Part shown: positions 28,421 to 37,157 of the stretch, piece after piece
How positions within the stretch are numbered: position 1 is the stretch's first letter
Layout: the number at the start of each line of letters is the position of its first letter
Origin: Streptomyces anulatus
GTDB lineage: Bacteria > Actinomycetota > Actinomycetes > Streptomycetales > Streptomycetaceae
Length of the DNA stretch: 64,000 nt
Direction: 5' to 3'
Assembly: GCF_000721175.1 (NCBI RefSeq)
Contig: NZ_JOEZ01000024.1
Span: 62,001-126,000, forward strand
Program-made: the position numbers and the translations under genes
The notes under the pieces: model-generated
The model's input: the letters and a program-made list of their open reading frames with translations, nothing else
What the model was told of the DNA's origin: nothing
Database searches by the model: none

Positions 28421-28945
28421 TCAGCAGCCGCCGCAGTTGTAGTACGTGACGTCCCAGTGGTTGCCCTCGTCCGCGTAGATGTTGCCGGAGCCGGACCGGT
28501 ACTGGCGCGCGCCGTCGCCCCGGGTGCCGATGTAGGTGAAGACGCCGGTGACGTAGTTGTTGAGGCAGGTGCTCTTGGCGAAGTCGAGCTTGTAGCCGTT
28601 CCAGTGGGAGTACGTACCGCCGGCGTGCCCGGTCTCGGTGCCGCCGGTGATCCTGAGCGCGCAGCCGGTGGCGCTCTTGAGGGTCTGCGCGCCCTGGGCG
28701 CTCGACAGGTTGAGCTGATCGAAGGACGTGCAGGTGGGGACGTTCCGGTCGGAGCAGCCGCCCGAGGACGACCAGGTGATCCCGGACGAGCTGAACCGGG
28801 AGGTCGCCTGCGCGTGGGTCAGCTTGGTCACGGCGTGCGCCTCGGTGGCGCCACTGCCGAGGGCCCCGATCCCGGGCACGAAGAGCGCGCCGAGGACGAG
28901 GGCCAGGGCGGTGAGGGCGGAGCGGAGTCGTGGACGGTTCACCAT
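28421..28945 (-). CDS. secreted M15-like zinc peptidase (D-Ala-D-Ala carboxypeptidase fold), putative
   Basis: A 174-residue exported protein; ATG 28945 follows AGGAGGAATT and gives a signal peptide ending near AHA (38). The mature part has six cysteines (C64, C72, C95, C127, C171, C174), enough for three disulfides. It shows the M15/hedgehog-fold zinc pattern: H114 and D121 in YSHWNGYKLDFA (H-x6-D), then E160 and H163 in DEGNHWDVTYY (ExxH). These would supply the two histidines and one aspartate that bind zinc and the general base. I infer a cell-wall peptidase, or a fold relative that has been recruited for another role; family assignment is from motifs only. Confidence 0.6.
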   Translation of the reverse strand: MVNRPRLRSALTALALVLGALFVPGIGALGSGATEAHAVTKLTHAQATSRFSSSGITWSSSGGCSDRNVPTCTSFDQLNLSSAQGAQTLKSATGCALRITGGTETGHAGGTYSHWNGYKLDFAKSTCLNNYVTGVFTYIGTRGDGARQYRSGSGNIYADEGNHWDVTYYNCGGC

Positions 28946-29120
28946 GGGGGAATTCCTCCTGCTCATGACAAATCAGAGGGCGTACGGGTCCGGGACCGCG
29001 CACGCCGGGCAGGGAGATAGTGCCCGAGTTCTACGCGCGTCCGCCAGAGGGCGACGCACCCCGGCAGGGGCGCCCCCGCGCAGCACCGAGCGGCAGGACG
29101 GAGGAACTCGACCCTGGATG

Positions 29121-29163
29121 TTGAACTTTGAACTAGATAGCGCTACAGTTGAACTCGTTGAAG
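29121..29163 (+). promoter_or_regulatory. TTGAAC direct repeats upstream of yceI
   Basis: TTGAAC occurs at 29121, 29128 and 29149, and TTGAAG at 29158, 64-106 bp before the yceI start. Closely spaced repeats of this type, in a locally AT-rich stretch, suggest an operator (in other genomes YceI genes are often controlled by MarR-type regulators). No regulator gene is adjacent here. Confidence 0.45.
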
Positions 29164-29226
29164 GTTAAACAAACCCTTCGGCCCCGCCAGACCCCCGTTC
29201 CCGCAGCGCATCCCCGAGGAGGAGCC

Positions 29227-29847
29227 ATGGCTCTGTTCACCCGCAAGTCGACCGCCGCCGCCACCGTCACCGAGGCCCCCGCGGTGGACCCGGCACTGGC
29301 AGCCCTGACCGGCACGTACACCCTGGACCCGGCGCACAGCAGCATCGGCTTCACGGTGCGCCACGCGATGGTCACGAACGTGCGCGGCTCCTTCGGTGAG
29401 CACGAGGGCACCCTGGTGCTGGACGGTACGGACCCGGCGAACTCCACCGCCTCCATCGACGTGAAGATCGCCAGCGTCGACACCGGCATCGCCGACCGCG
29501 ACGGCCACCTGGTCAGCGGCGACTTCTTCGACGCCGAGAAGTTCCCCCTCATGACGTTCCGCTCGACGAAGGCCGAGCAGCTGGGTGGCGACGCGTACCG
29601 GATCACCGGCGACCTGACCATCAAGGACGTCACGCGCCCGCTCTCCATCGACCTGGAGTTCAACGGCTCCGCCACCGACGTCTACGGCAACGAGCGCGTC
29701 GGCTTCGAGGGCAGCGCCGACATCCTGCGCTCCGACTGGGGCCTGACCTGGAACGCGGCGCTGGAGACCGGCGGCGTGATGGTCAGCGACAAGGTGAAGC
29801 TGACCTTCGACATCTCCGCGATCAAGGCCGCGACCCCGGCCGCCTGA
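29227..29847 (+). CDS. YceI-family lipocalin-like protein
   Basis: A 206-residue YceI-domain protein; ATG 29227 has GAGGAGGAG just upstream. The domain spans about 28-200: YTLDPAHSSIGFTVRHAMVT, GEHEGTLVLDG, DRDGHLVSGDFFDAEKFPLM, TGDLTIKDVTRPLSIDLEF and SDWGLTWN. Family structures are beta-barrels binding polyisoprenoids such as ubiquinone analogues. There is no signal peptide, so this member is probably cytoplasmic; streptomycete homologues are often linked to solvent or oxidative stress. Physiological ligand unknown. Confidence 0.9.
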   Translation: MALFTRKSTAAATVTEAPAVDPALAALTGTYTLDPAHSSIGFTVRHAMVTNVRGSFGEHEGTLVLDGTDPANSTASIDVKIASVDTGIADRDGHLVSGDFFDAEKFPLMTFRSTKAEQLGGDAYRITGDLTIKDVTRPLSIDLEFNGSATDVYGNERVGFEGSADILRSDWGLTWNAALETGGVMVSDKVKLTFDISAIKAATPAA

Positions 29848-29884
29848 CACCCCCACCGCCGAGCACGTCCACCCGGTACACAGC

Positions 29885-29918
29885 AGCGCCCCGCACCCGG
29901 ATTCCGGGGACGGGGCGC
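29885..29918 (+). terminator. terminator between yceI and the downstream fragment
   Basis: Arms GCGCCCCG (29886-29893) and CGGGGCGC (29911-29918), 38 bp past the yceI stop; convergent genes on both sides may share it. Confidence 0.6.
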
Positions 29919-29934
29919 GCTGTCATTTCGGGGA

Positions 29935-30384
29935 CTACTTCGCGACCTTCTCCGCGAAGAGCGGGACGACCTTCTCCAGTGCGTACGGGACGGACAGGAC
30001 CGAGTCCGTGGCGAACGCCTGGGAGATGTCCTGGTCGTCGAAGACCAGGTCGTTGCCCGCCTTGACCGACGGAACGGCCTTGTACAGCGGGTCGTTGCTG
30101 ATGTCGGTGGCCGGGATGCCGATCGGCGCCATGACCGTCAGGTCGGCGTCGAGCAGGTCCAGGTTCTCCTTGGAGACCGGGACGGAGAAGCTCTCGCCGG
30201 CCTTGGCCTCGGCCTTCGGGTTGTTCGTGAAGCCGAGCCGCTCGACGAAGTCGACGCGTCCGGTGCCACCGACGTAGATGCCGAAGCCCTCCGAGGTGCG
30301 CGAGCCGACGGTGATGGTCCTGTCCTTGAACTCCGGGTGGGCCTTCGCGGCGGCCTCGAACTTCTTCCCGGTCTCCGCGATCAG
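29935..30384 (-). pseudogene. remnant of an iron-siderophore ABC transporter substrate-binding protein
   Basis: 149 codons matching the C-terminal lobe of FecB/FepB-type periplasmic proteins: KKFEAAAKAHPEFKDRTITV, GIYVGGTGRVDFVERLGF, LLDADLTVMAPIG, DPLYKAVPSVKAGNDLVF and a normal end VVPLFAEKVAK. Directly upstream the frame meets a TAG (30385-30387) and the N-terminal lobe, signal peptide and lipobox are missing. The next 60 bp do not resemble the family, and the VOC gene follows. It is a 5'-deleted remnant, or an assembly join. No permease or ATPase partner is nearby. Confidence 0.75.
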
Positions 30385-30449
30385 CTACGAGTAGTACACC
30401 GCCAGGCGCGCCTGTTCGACGGGAGAGATTCCCCTTGCAGGCGGAGGGA

Positions 30450-30854
30450 TCAGGCCCACGTCCGGGTGGACAGCACCAGCAGGTAGCCGTCCGGGTCCTG
30501 AAGCGTGACGCCCCAGGTGTCCCAGTACGGATTGTGCGCGGGCACCCGCGTGCCGCCGTGCTGTTCGAGCCGCTCCACAAGAGCGTCCGGCACCTCTTCG
30601 CCGAGGTAGACCACGAGCAGATCCTCGGGCGTCGGGCGCGGTTCCACGGGGTCCGCCGGGTCGTGGACGAGTTCCAGGTGCCAGGCGGCGCCGGGCCAGC
30701 CGACCATGAGCAGCGAGTGGTGGCCGGCGGTGCCGTCCGCCTCGTGGCGGTACTGGACATCGAGGCCGAGACCCGCGACCCAGAAGCGTTCCGCCGCCGC
30801 AAGGTCGCGGGACGGGCGGGCGATGCGCACGTGAGCCGTGGCGTCTGCCGGCAT
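30450..30854 (-). CDS. VOC-family (glyoxalase/bleomycin-resistance-like) protein
   Basis: A 134-residue vicinal-oxygen-chelate protein with the usual two beta-alpha-beta-beta-beta modules: VRIARPSRDLAAAERFWVAGLGL at the start (first metal-site strand), HLELVHDP in the middle, and YWDTWGVTLQDPDGYLLVL at the end (metal-ligand motif). Such proteins are dioxygenases, lyases or antibiotic-binding proteins; nothing here fixes the substrate. Ends 66 bp from the siderophore-protein remnant. Confidence 0.82.
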   Translation of the reverse strand: MPADATAHVRIARPSRDLAAAERFWVAGLGLDVQYRHEADGTAGHHSLLMVGWPGAAWHLELVHDPADPVEPRPTPEDLLVVYLGEEVPDALVERLEQHGGTRVPAHNPYWDTWGVTLQDPDGYLLVLSTRTWA

Positions 30855-31495
30855 CGCGCTACCTCCTGATCAGCGTGGATCGGGCGGCCCTGGACGACCG
30901 CTCGTCCACGGAGCTTACGGAGTGAGCGATCATGCACGCATCGGCCGCTCGCCCTAGGACCGCGGCCGGGTAGGCAGCTCGCGCCGTGTGTCCACGCGCC
31001 CTGGCCCGCCTCTGTGCGCTCGCTCGAACGCCACGTTCCCTCGACCCGGCCATGTCATTGCCGGGATGTGACAGCAGAAGTCTCTCGGAGGAACGCAGCA
31101 CCCCATGAATGAAGAACACATCCTGCTCAGGGACTTCCTCGCCACGATGAACCGTCTCCAGGCAGACTTCGAACGGCGACTCGACGGCATCGAGCACGAC
31201 GCCCTGTCGGGGACCGGCCCGGGAACAACGGCGTACGGCCACCTCAGGAAACAGCCGACCTCTGGCAGCCCTGGCACGCTCAGGAAACTCGGCGCTCCCT
31301 CGGGCTGGAGGCCATCTGGACCGAGGCCCGCCGTTCACCGGACGGACGGACCGGCGGCCACGAAGCGCGGAGAAACCATTCTCCGCGCTCCCGGTCCTAC
31401 GGCGCTCTCCCACCAGCAGATCCGGAAAGAAGCGTTTCCTTCTGATCCTCCCGAACCCTCTGGTCCTTCTGGTCCTTCTGGTCCTTCTGAGACCG
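30855..31495 (+). other. gene-poor stretch with a degenerate ORF and a short tandem repeat
   Basis: About 640 bp without a convincing gene. A plus-strand frame from 31105 opens with MNEEHILLRDFLATMNRLQA after GGAGGAACG and looks coding for roughly 40 codons. It then loses codon bias and becomes Pro/Ser-rich, as if a small gene had suffered a frameshift or deletion. At about 31457-31490 a 9-bp unit (GGTCCTTCT) is repeated three times in tandem. Confidence 0.4.
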
Positions 31496-32104
31496 CTACG
31501 CCGCGTCGAGCGGGCACGGCTCCCGCCGCATCACCCACAGTGCCGGACCGCCGCCGGGAAGTGCCGCCTCGCCGAGCACCGTGAAGCCGAAGTGCTCGTA
31601 GAACGACAGGTTGTCCGGCTTGGAGGACTCCAGGTAGACCGGCAGGCCCGCCGCGTCGGCCTTGGCCAGCCCGGAACGCAGCAGTGCCGCCCCGTGCCCC
31701 TGGCCGCGGGCGGCCGGGTCCGCGCCGACGACCGCGAGGTACCAGTGCGGCTCCTGCGGCCCGTGCTGGGCGGCCGCCTCGACGGCGGCCCGGAACAGGG
31801 GAGCCCGGTCGCCGAGGATCTCCTCCAGCTCCGCGATGGTCTCCGCGTCAGGAACGGCCTTTTCCTGGCCCTCCGGCGGTACCCAGAACGCGGCCGCCGA
31901 CGCGGTGCGCTCGCACACCCCGTGGCGGCCGTACTGCCGGGTGAAGATCGTGGTGAAGTAGCGGACCAGGTCGGGCTCGCGCGAAGCCCCGCCGGGGAAG
32001 AACCACCCCATCATCGGGTCGTCCTCGAAAGCGCGGGCCAGCGTGCGGCTGATCGACGCGGCGTCGTCGAGCGTGGCCGCCTGCGGCGTGGTCGTTATCG
32101 ACAT
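31496..32104 (-). CDS. GNAT-family N-acetyltransferase
   Basis: A 202-residue GNAT acetyltransferase starting at ATG 32104 (MSITTTPQAATLDDA). The acetyl-CoA loop is PAARGQGHGAALLRSGL (motif R/Q-x-x-G-x-G/A), preceded by the beta-4 strand HWYLAVVGAD. The C-terminal SFYEHFGFTVLGEA is the usual motif B. Resembles streptomycete GNATs of unknown substrate (small amines or metabolites). Divergent from the NUDIX gene with 91 bp between starts. Confidence 0.87.
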   Translation of the reverse strand: MSITTTPQAATLDDAASISRTLARAFEDDPMMGWFFPGGASREPDLVRYFTTIFTRQYGRHGVCERTASAAAFWVPPEGQEKAVPDAETIAELEEILGDRAPLFRAAVEAAAQHGPQEPHWYLAVVGADPAARGQGHGAALLRSGLAKADAAGLPVYLESSKPDNLSFYEHFGFTVLGEAALPGGGPALWVMRREPCPLDAA

Positions 32105-32195
32105 ACAGGTCATTCTGCACACTGATGATCTTGAACGGTCAGGGGGGTCCCGGTCCCCGGACGCCGCCCCGGACGCCGGGGGTAGCCTCCCTGGG

Positions 32196-32669
32196 ATGGA
32201 TCGGCGGCTGGCCGCGTACGCGGTGTGCATCGAGGACGGACGGGTGCTGCTCGCCCATACGGTGGAGCCGGGCGGCGAGCGGACGTGGACCCTCCCGGGC
32301 GGCGGGGTCGAGCACGCGGAGGACCCGTTCGACGCGGTGATTCGTGAAGTCGCCGAGGAAACCGGTCTGGAGGCCGTGGTGGAGCGCCTTCTCGGCGTGG
32401 ACTCACGGGTGATTCCGGCGGGTGAGCGCCGCCGGCCCGGTGCGCCCGAGCTGCAGAACGTCGGCGTCTTCTACCGCGTCCGCGTCACCGGCGGCCGGCT
32501 CCGGCCCGAACCGAACGGCGACACCGCCGAGTCGGTGTGGACCCCGATGCCCGACGTCGCCCGCCTGCGCCGGTCCTCGCTGGTGGACATCGGGCTCGAC
32601 CTGGCGCGGACCCTCCCGGCCTCCGGTCACGTCGCTCCCGTCCCGGTCGGCGGCCTGGTCCAGCACTGA
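32196..32669 (+). CDS. NUDIX hydrolase
   Basis: A 157-residue NUDIX pyrophosphohydrolase acting on a nucleoside-diphosphate-linked substrate. The Nudix box is complete: GGGVEHAEDPFDAVIREV followed by AEETGLEA (about 37-62), with REVAEETG carrying the metal-binding glutamates. ATG 32196 was chosen as the first codon of the conserved beta strand (MDRRLAAYAVCIEDGRVLLA); the frame is open upstream through the divergent promoter. Substrate not deducible. Confidence 0.9.
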   Translation: MDRRLAAYAVCIEDGRVLLAHTVEPGGERTWTLPGGGVEHAEDPFDAVIREVAEETGLEAVVERLLGVDSRVIPAGERRRPGAPELQNVGVFYRVRVTGGRLRPEPNGDTAESVWTPMPDVARLRRSSLVDIGLDLARTLPASGHVAPVPVGGLVQH

Positions 32670-32720
32670 GGAGGACCGGGCGGCGGTGGCGCGTGCCACG
32701 GAATCACCGCCCGGGCCGGA

Positions 32721-32960
32721 TCAGTAGCGGCCTGACACCCAGGCCCAGACCGGCGCCACCACCACGACCAGCAGGGCCACGCCCGCGGCGACGGCCAGCA
32801 GCACCGTCAGCCCGCGGCCCCCCGCGACACCGGCGTGCACCTTCGCCTTGAGCGCCTCGGCCTCGGCGTCCGGATTCCTCTCGGACTCCTCGCCCCCGTA
32901 CCACGTATCGCTGCATCGTCCCCCTGCGATCGCGGCCACAAGAGAACCGGTGATCAGCAC
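32721..32960 (-). CDS. putative small membrane-anchored protein
   Basis: A frame of about 79 residues from GTG 32960 (VLITGSLVAAIAGG) with a charged middle (ERNPDAEAEALKAKVHAG) and a convincing C-terminal membrane helix (LTVLLAVAAGVALLVVVVAPVW) ending WVSGRY. The start is uncertain; no good ribosome binding site is visible, and the first 25 residues may be non-coding. No family recognised. Confidence 0.4.
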   Translation of the reverse strand: MLITGSLVAAIAGGRCSDTWYGGEESERNPDAEAEALKAKVHAGVAGGRGLTVLLAVAAGVALLVVVVAPVWAWVSGRY

Positions 32961-33007
32961 GGCCTTCTCCAGCCCCGGGGGCACGGGCGACCGAGCGGGG
33001 AAACGCA

Positions 33008-33045
33008 CAGGCCCTCGCCACGTCGGCCGACGTGGCGAGGGCCTG
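33008..33045 (-). terminator. 38-bp perfect palindrome after katA
   Basis: Uninterrupted inverted repeat with 19-bp arms and no loop (33008-33026 / 33027-33045, arm CAGGCCCTCGCCACGTCGG), 41 bp past the catalase stop. Most simply an unusually long terminator stem. Confidence 0.75.
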
Positions 33046-33085
33046 TCGTACGCCCGGAAGGGGGCCGGCGGTGTGCCTGCCCGCT

Positions 33086-34609
33086 TCAGGCCTTGTGCTG
33101 CATCGACGAGCGCGCCGGGTTGCCCTGCTCCGCCGCCTTCGGGTCCTTCTCGCCCGCCTTCGCGCGGACACCCTGCTCGACGCGCTTGCCGAGCGTGCTG
33201 TCGACGTTCGACCAGTACTGGAACGCCCGCTGAAGCACCGGCTCGGTGACCCCGTTCAGCAGGTGGCCGACGATGTTGTCCACCAGCCGGTCCCGCGCCG
33301 CATCGTCCATGACCTCGCGGACCATCGTGCCCGCCTGCCCCCAGTCGTCGTCCTCGGCGTGGTCGACGTAGGCCGCCCGGGTGATGTCGCCGTCGGCGTA
33401 CCAGCTCGGCGGGGTTCCGTAGCGCTCCGTGTCCGCGGCCGGGCCGCCCTTGGAGTTCGGGGCGTAGACCGGGTCGGTGGTCTTCCGGTACGCCATCGCC
33501 CCGTCCTTGGAGTACGTGTTCACCGGGACGACGGGGGCGTTGACCGGCAGCTGCTGGTAGTTGCCACCGATGCGGTGGCGGTGCGCGTCCGCGTAGGAGA
33601 ACAGCCGGGCCAGGAGCATCCGGTCCGGGCTCGGGCCGATGCCGGGGACGAAGTTGTTCGGCTGGAACGCCGCCTGCTCGATCTCGGCGTGGTTGTCCGT
33701 GGGGTTGCGGTCCAGTGTCATCCGGCCGACCTCGATCAGCGGGTAGTCGCCGTGCGGCCACACCTTGGTCAGGTCGAACGGGTTGAACCGATAGTCCTTC
33801 GCGTCCTCGTACGGCATGACCTGGACCTTCAGCGTCCAGCTCGGGAACTCTCCGTCGCGGATGTGCTCGAAGAGATCACGCGTGTGGTAATCGGTGTCCG
33901 CGGAGGCCATCTGGTCGGCCTCGTGCTGCGTGAACGTCTCGATGCCCTGGTCGGTCTTGAAGTGGTACTTCACCCAGAACCGCTGCCCCTGCGCGTTGAT
34001 CCACATGTACGTGTGCGAGGTGTAGCCGTTCATGTGGCGCCAGGTCCGCGGGATGCCGCGGTCGCCCATCAGCCAGGTGACCTGGTGGGCCGACTCCGGC
34101 GACAGCGTCCAGAAGTCCCACTGCATGTCGTGGTCGCGGAGGTTGTTGTCCGCCCGGCGTTTCTGGGACCGGATGAAGTGCTGGAACTTCATCGGGTCCT
34201 TCACGAAGAACACGGGGGTGTTGTTGCCCACCATGTCGTAGTTGCCTTCGCTGGTGTAGAACTTCACCGCGAAGCCGCGCGGGTCCCGCCAGGTGTCCGG
34301 GCTGCCCCGCTCCCCGGCGACGGTGGAGAACCGGATGACCAGGTCCGTCGTGGTACCGGGCTGGAAGAGCGCGGCCTTCGTGTACGCGGAGACGTCCGCG
34401 GTCACCTCGAACTTCCCGAACGCGCCGCTGCCCTTGGCGTGCGGCTGCCGCTCGGGGATGCGTTCGCGGTTGAACTGGGCCATCTGCTCGATCAGGTAGG
34501 AGTCCTGGAGCAGGATCGGCCCGCCCGGGCCGACGGTGAGCGAATGCTCGTCGCTCTCCACCGGGGCGCCGGAGTCGGAGGTGGTCGGCTTGCGCGAGGT
34601 GTCGGTCAT
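33086..34609 (-). CDS. katA: monofunctional haem catalase
   Basis: A 507-residue small-subunit clade catalase decomposing hydrogen peroxide in the cytoplasm. The catalytic histidine is H57 in [16 protein letters not shown], the distal asparagine is N130 in [13 protein letters not shown], and the proximal haem-ligand tyrosine is Y339 in [28 protein letters not shown] is also diagnostic. ATG 34609 is preceded by GAGGAAAAGAC. No fur or oxyR-type gene is adjacent; upstream there is an inverted repeat TGCC-N6-GGCA at 34685-34698 of unknown meaning. A strong palindromic terminator follows. Confidence 0.97.
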   Translation of the reverse strand: MTDTSRKPTTSDSGAPVESDEHSLTVGPGGPILLQDSYLIEQMAQFNRERIPERQPHAKGSGAFGKFEVTADVSAYTKAALFQPGTTTDLVIRFSTVAGERGSPDTWRDPRGFAVKFYTSEGNYDMVGNNTPVFFVKDPMKFQHFIRSQKRRADNNLRDHDMQWDFWTLSPESAHQVTWLMGDRGIPRTWRHMNGYTSHTYMWINAQGQRFWVKYHFKTDQGIETFTQHEADQMASADTDYHTRDLFEHIRDGEFPSWTLKVQVMPYEDAKDYRFNPFDLTKVWPHGDYPLIEVGRMTLDRNPTDNHAEIEQAAFQPNNFVPGIGPSPDRMLLARLFSYADAHRHRIGGNYQQLPVNAPVVPVNTYSKDGAMAYRKTTDPVYAPNSKGGPAADTERYGTPPSWYADGDITRAAYVDHAEDDDWGQAGTMVREVMDDAARDRLVDNIVGHLLNGVTEPVLQRAFQYWSNVDSTLGKRVEQGVRAKAGEKDPKAAEQGNPARSSMQHKA

Positions 34610-34777
34610 GTCGTCTTTTCCTCTTGTTTGTCGTCCGCAGACGCTTCGGCGATGTCTCCTACTACGGCTGCCCTACAGACCCTCTGCCAATGTAGGCAAA
34701 CACGGACGAATCGACCCGTCGAGAAAGTCGAGAAATCGACCCTGCGGGCCGGCGGGCCGGCGGGTCGGCGGGCCGAG

Positions 34778-35044
34778 TCAGCGTGAGCGCTGTCCCGCGA
34801 CCACGCGGTAGACCAGCAGGACGATCACCGAACCGACGACGGCGGCGATCCACGTCGACAGGCTGAAGAATCCGTCGATCGAGTCGACGCCGAAGATCAC
34901 CTTGCCCAGCCAGCCACCGAGCAGCCCGCCCACGATGCCGATCACGATCGTGATGAGGCAGCCCCCGGGGTCCCTGCCAGGCGTCAGCGCCTTGGCGATG
35001 AGCCCCGCGAACAGTCCGATGAGGATCCAGGCGATGATGCCCAC
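34778..35044 (-). CDS. GlsB/YeaQ/YmgE-family stress membrane protein
   Basis: An 88-residue small integral membrane protein with three hydrophobic segments: 1-20 (MGIIAWILIGLFAGLIAKAL), 27-52 (GGCLITIVIGIVGGLLGG) and 62-82 (STWIAAVVGSVIVLLVYRVV). The GxxxG-rich pattern and the TPGRDPGG loop are typical of the transglycosylase-associated/GlsB family, which is induced by general stress in many bacteria. The start is GTG 35044 after AGGGAGAT. Biochemical role unknown. Confidence 0.9.
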   Translation of the reverse strand: MGIIAWILIGLFAGLIAKALTPGRDPGGCLITIVIGIVGGLLGGWLGKVIFGVDSIDGFFSLSTWIAAVVGSVIVLLVYRVVAGQRSR

Positions 35045-35455
35045 GGAAATCTCCCTTTACGTTGCCGACGCCCGGCGCCCTCGTGGCGCCGGAGACCTTC
35101 CGCGTATCCCCGTAAGCGAAGCTCACACATACGCCGGGCCTCGGCCGTCACCCCGGAGGCCCGTCATTCGCCTGCGTGCGTTAAGCCGGACGGGAACGGA
35201 GGGGGAGGGTGTGCGGCCGCCGGCAGCGGGGCCGGCACGGCCCATGAGGGCGCGTCGGAGGGGCAGTAGACCGGGGAGGCCCTTGGGCCGGCCCGCGACC
35301 TGATCACTCGCGGCCGGATGGGCGCACCATGCGGGCCGGCCGCGAGAAGGCGCCCCGGGCGGATATCCCGGGGCGCCTTCTCACCTGCGGACCGTTCCCT
35401 TCCCTGGCATCCGGGATGCCCTGTCCGAACCGGCCGGCCTGCCGACGGGGCGACG
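35045..35455 (-). terminator. 411-bp gap with a strong terminator after the DHFR-like gene
   Basis: Perfect 16-bp arms GAGAAGGCGCCCCGGG (35344-35359) and CCCGGGGCGCCTTCTC (35367-35382) with a 7-nt loop, about 75 bp past the stop of the reductase gene. The rest (35045-35340) should hold the glsB promoter; a GGCGCC-N5-GGCGCC hairpin lies at about 35075-35091. No gene seen. Confidence 0.7.
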
Positions 35456-36061
35456 TCACGCAGGGGCACCGAGCGGCGGGTGCTCGAGCACGCGTGGCTT
35501 GTACTCGACCAGCTGGATGCGGCCGTCGAAGGTCCGGTGCTCGATCATCTCGAGGGCGATGTCCGGGTAGCCGTCGTAGATGCGTTCCGCGCCCGTGGCC
35601 CCGGTGATCACCGGGAAGATCCCGACCCGGAAGCGGTCGACGAGTCCGGCCCGCAGCAGGGACCGGCACAGGCTGAGGCTGCCGATCGTGCTGAGGAGCC
35701 CCGAGCCGTTCTCCTTCATGGCGCGGACCGTCTCGACGGCGTCGTCGCGGACGAGCGTGGAGTTGGCCCACGTCAGCGGCTCCTCGATCGTGGAGGAGAA
35801 CACCACCTTGGGCGCTCGCGTGAGCTCGTCGACGGACGCCTCTTCTTCGGGCCTGAAGTCGTCCTGGCCGCTCGGGACCTCGCCGGCGGCGAAGCCGGAC
35901 ATCAGGCGGTAGGTGTTCGCCCCCATGAGGTGGGTGACCTCGGGCTGCTCACCGAGCCAGGCAAGGTACTCCGGGCCCTCGAGGCCCCAGAACCCCGGCC
36001 AGCCCGCTCCCGATGCGTAGCCGTCGAGGGAGGTGATGAAGTCGACGAGAAGCTCCGACAT
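35456..36061 (-). CDS. dihydrofolate reductase-like (RibD C-terminal family) protein
   Basis: A 201-residue member of the RibD_C/DHFR-like family, probably an NADPH-dependent reductase. It begins MSELLVDFITSLDGYASGAG (the family's first strand and substrate loop) and continues with HLMGANTYRLMSGFA, KVVFSSTIEEPLTWANSTLV, LSTIGSLSLCRSLLRAGLVDRF and FPVITGATGAERIYDG. Such proteins are common in actinobacteria, mostly uncharacterised. Same strand as the downstream-terminating hairpin; 22 bp after the flavoprotein gene stop, so possibly cotranscribed with it. Confidence 0.88.
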   Translation of the reverse strand: MSELLVDFITSLDGYASGAGWPGFWGLEGPEYLAWLGEQPEVTHLMGANTYRLMSGFAAGEVPSGQDDFRPEEEASVDELTRAPKVVFSSTIEEPLTWANSTLVRDDAVETVRAMKENGSGLLSTIGSLSLCRSLLRAGLVDRFRVGIFPVITGATGAERIYDGYPDIALEMIEHRTFDGRIQLVEYKPRVLEHPPLGAPA

Positions 36062-36083
36062 GGCGGTGTCCTTTCCTTGGGTG

Positions 36084-37157
36084 TCATGAACTTGGACCGG
36101 CCGCGGGCCACAAACTCATCGGATCCGTTCGGTCCTTCGATGACGGGTAGGGCCATGAATCCAAAACCCCGACCGCACCCTCGACGGTGAGAGGCCGCTG
36201 GTCTCGCCGGGCCGCCACCGCCAGCCGGGTGTCCTCCGCGATCAGGTCGCCGTTGACCGCGCCCGCCGCCATGAGGCCCGCCGCAGCGGCGCCGATCACC
36301 TGTTCGGTGAGGCGGGTGACGTTGCCCGCCGCCCAGACCCCGGGGACCTCCGTCGCGCCGGTCGGGTCGGTCGGGATGTACGTACCGATCACCGCCCCGC
36401 CCATCTCCTGCGCCACGGGCTGCAGCCCGAGCGACTCCAGGACCGCCGACCGGGCGGTGAACCGGGCCTGGACCACCAGCGCCTCGCGCGCGATGACCCG
36501 GCCGGACGCCAGCCGTACGCCGGTGAACCGGTCATCCGCGACCTCCAGCCCCGTCACCTCGCCGTCCACGACCGCGACGCCCCGGGCCGCCAACTGCTCG
36601 TACTCCTCCTCCGTGGGCTCCGGGCCCGTGTGGACGAAGAGGGTCACGTCGTCGCTCCACTGCCGCCACATCAGCGCCTGGTGCACGGCGAGCGGGCCGG
36701 TGGCGAGTACGCCGATCGGGCGGTCCGCGACCTCGTGCCCGTGGCAGTACGGGCAGTGCAGCACCTCGCGCCCCCACCGCTCCGCCAGGCCCGGCACCGG
36801 CGGCAGCTCGTCCACGAGCCCCGTCGTCACCATCAGCCGCCGTGCCTCGACGCTCCGGCCGTCCTCCGTCACCACCCGGAAGCCCTGCCCTCCGGTCAGC
36901 CGCTCGGCCGACGCCACCCGGCCCTCGACGACCTCCGCCCCGTACCCGGCCGCCTCACCCCGCCCGATCGCCAGCAGCTCGCCGGGCGGGGTCGACTCGC
37001 GGCCCAGGTAGTTGTGCACATGGGAAGCGGGAGCGTTACGGGGCTCGCCCGCATCGATCACCAGCACCGAGCGCCGGGCCCGCGCCAGGGTCAGTGCCCC
37101 GCTCAGGCCGGCCACCCCGCCGCCCACGATCACCACGTCGTACCGCTGCTGATTCAT
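36084..37157 (-). CDS. thioredoxin-reductase-like FAD/NAD(P) oxidoreductase
   Basis: A 357-residue flavoprotein of the TrxR-like family. The FAD Rossmann motif is VVIVGGGVAGLSGALTLARA (8-27). The CPYCHG motif (C135, C138) lies in the NADPH domain, as in TrxR, but the flanks differ from true TrxB (CATCDG), so it may be a gliotoxin-reductase/HlpR-like oxidase or a disulfide reductase for another substrate. The C-terminal FAD contact is VPGVWAAGNVTRLTEQVIGAAAAG. The last 40 residues (RRDQRPLTVEG onward) exceed the usual length and may reflect a late frameshift. Start ATG 37157 (MNQQRYDVVIVGG). Confidence 0.87.
   Translation of the reverse strand: MNQQRYDVVIVGGGVAGLSGALTLARARRSVLVIDAGEPRNAPASHVHNYLGRESTPPGELLAIGRGEAAGYGAEVVEGRVASAERLTGGQGFRVVTEDGRSVEARRLMVTTGLVDELPPVPGLAERWGREVLHCPYCHGHEVADRPIGVLATGPLAVHQALMWRQWSDDVTLFVHTGPEPTEEEYEQLAARGVAVVDGEVTGLEVADDRFTGVRLASGRVIAREALVVQARFTARSAVLESLGLQPVAQEMGGAVIGTYIPTDPTGATEVPGVWAAGNVTRLTEQVIGAAAAGLMAAGAVNGDLIAEDTRLAVAARRDQRPLTVEGAVGVLDSWPYPSSKDRTDPMSLWPAAGPSS

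Noticed and set aside
31335..31538. Minus-strand collagen-like EGPEGPEGPEG peptide
   Set aside because: Produced by the GGTCCTTCT tandem repeat; no start context and it overlaps the GNAT 3' end.
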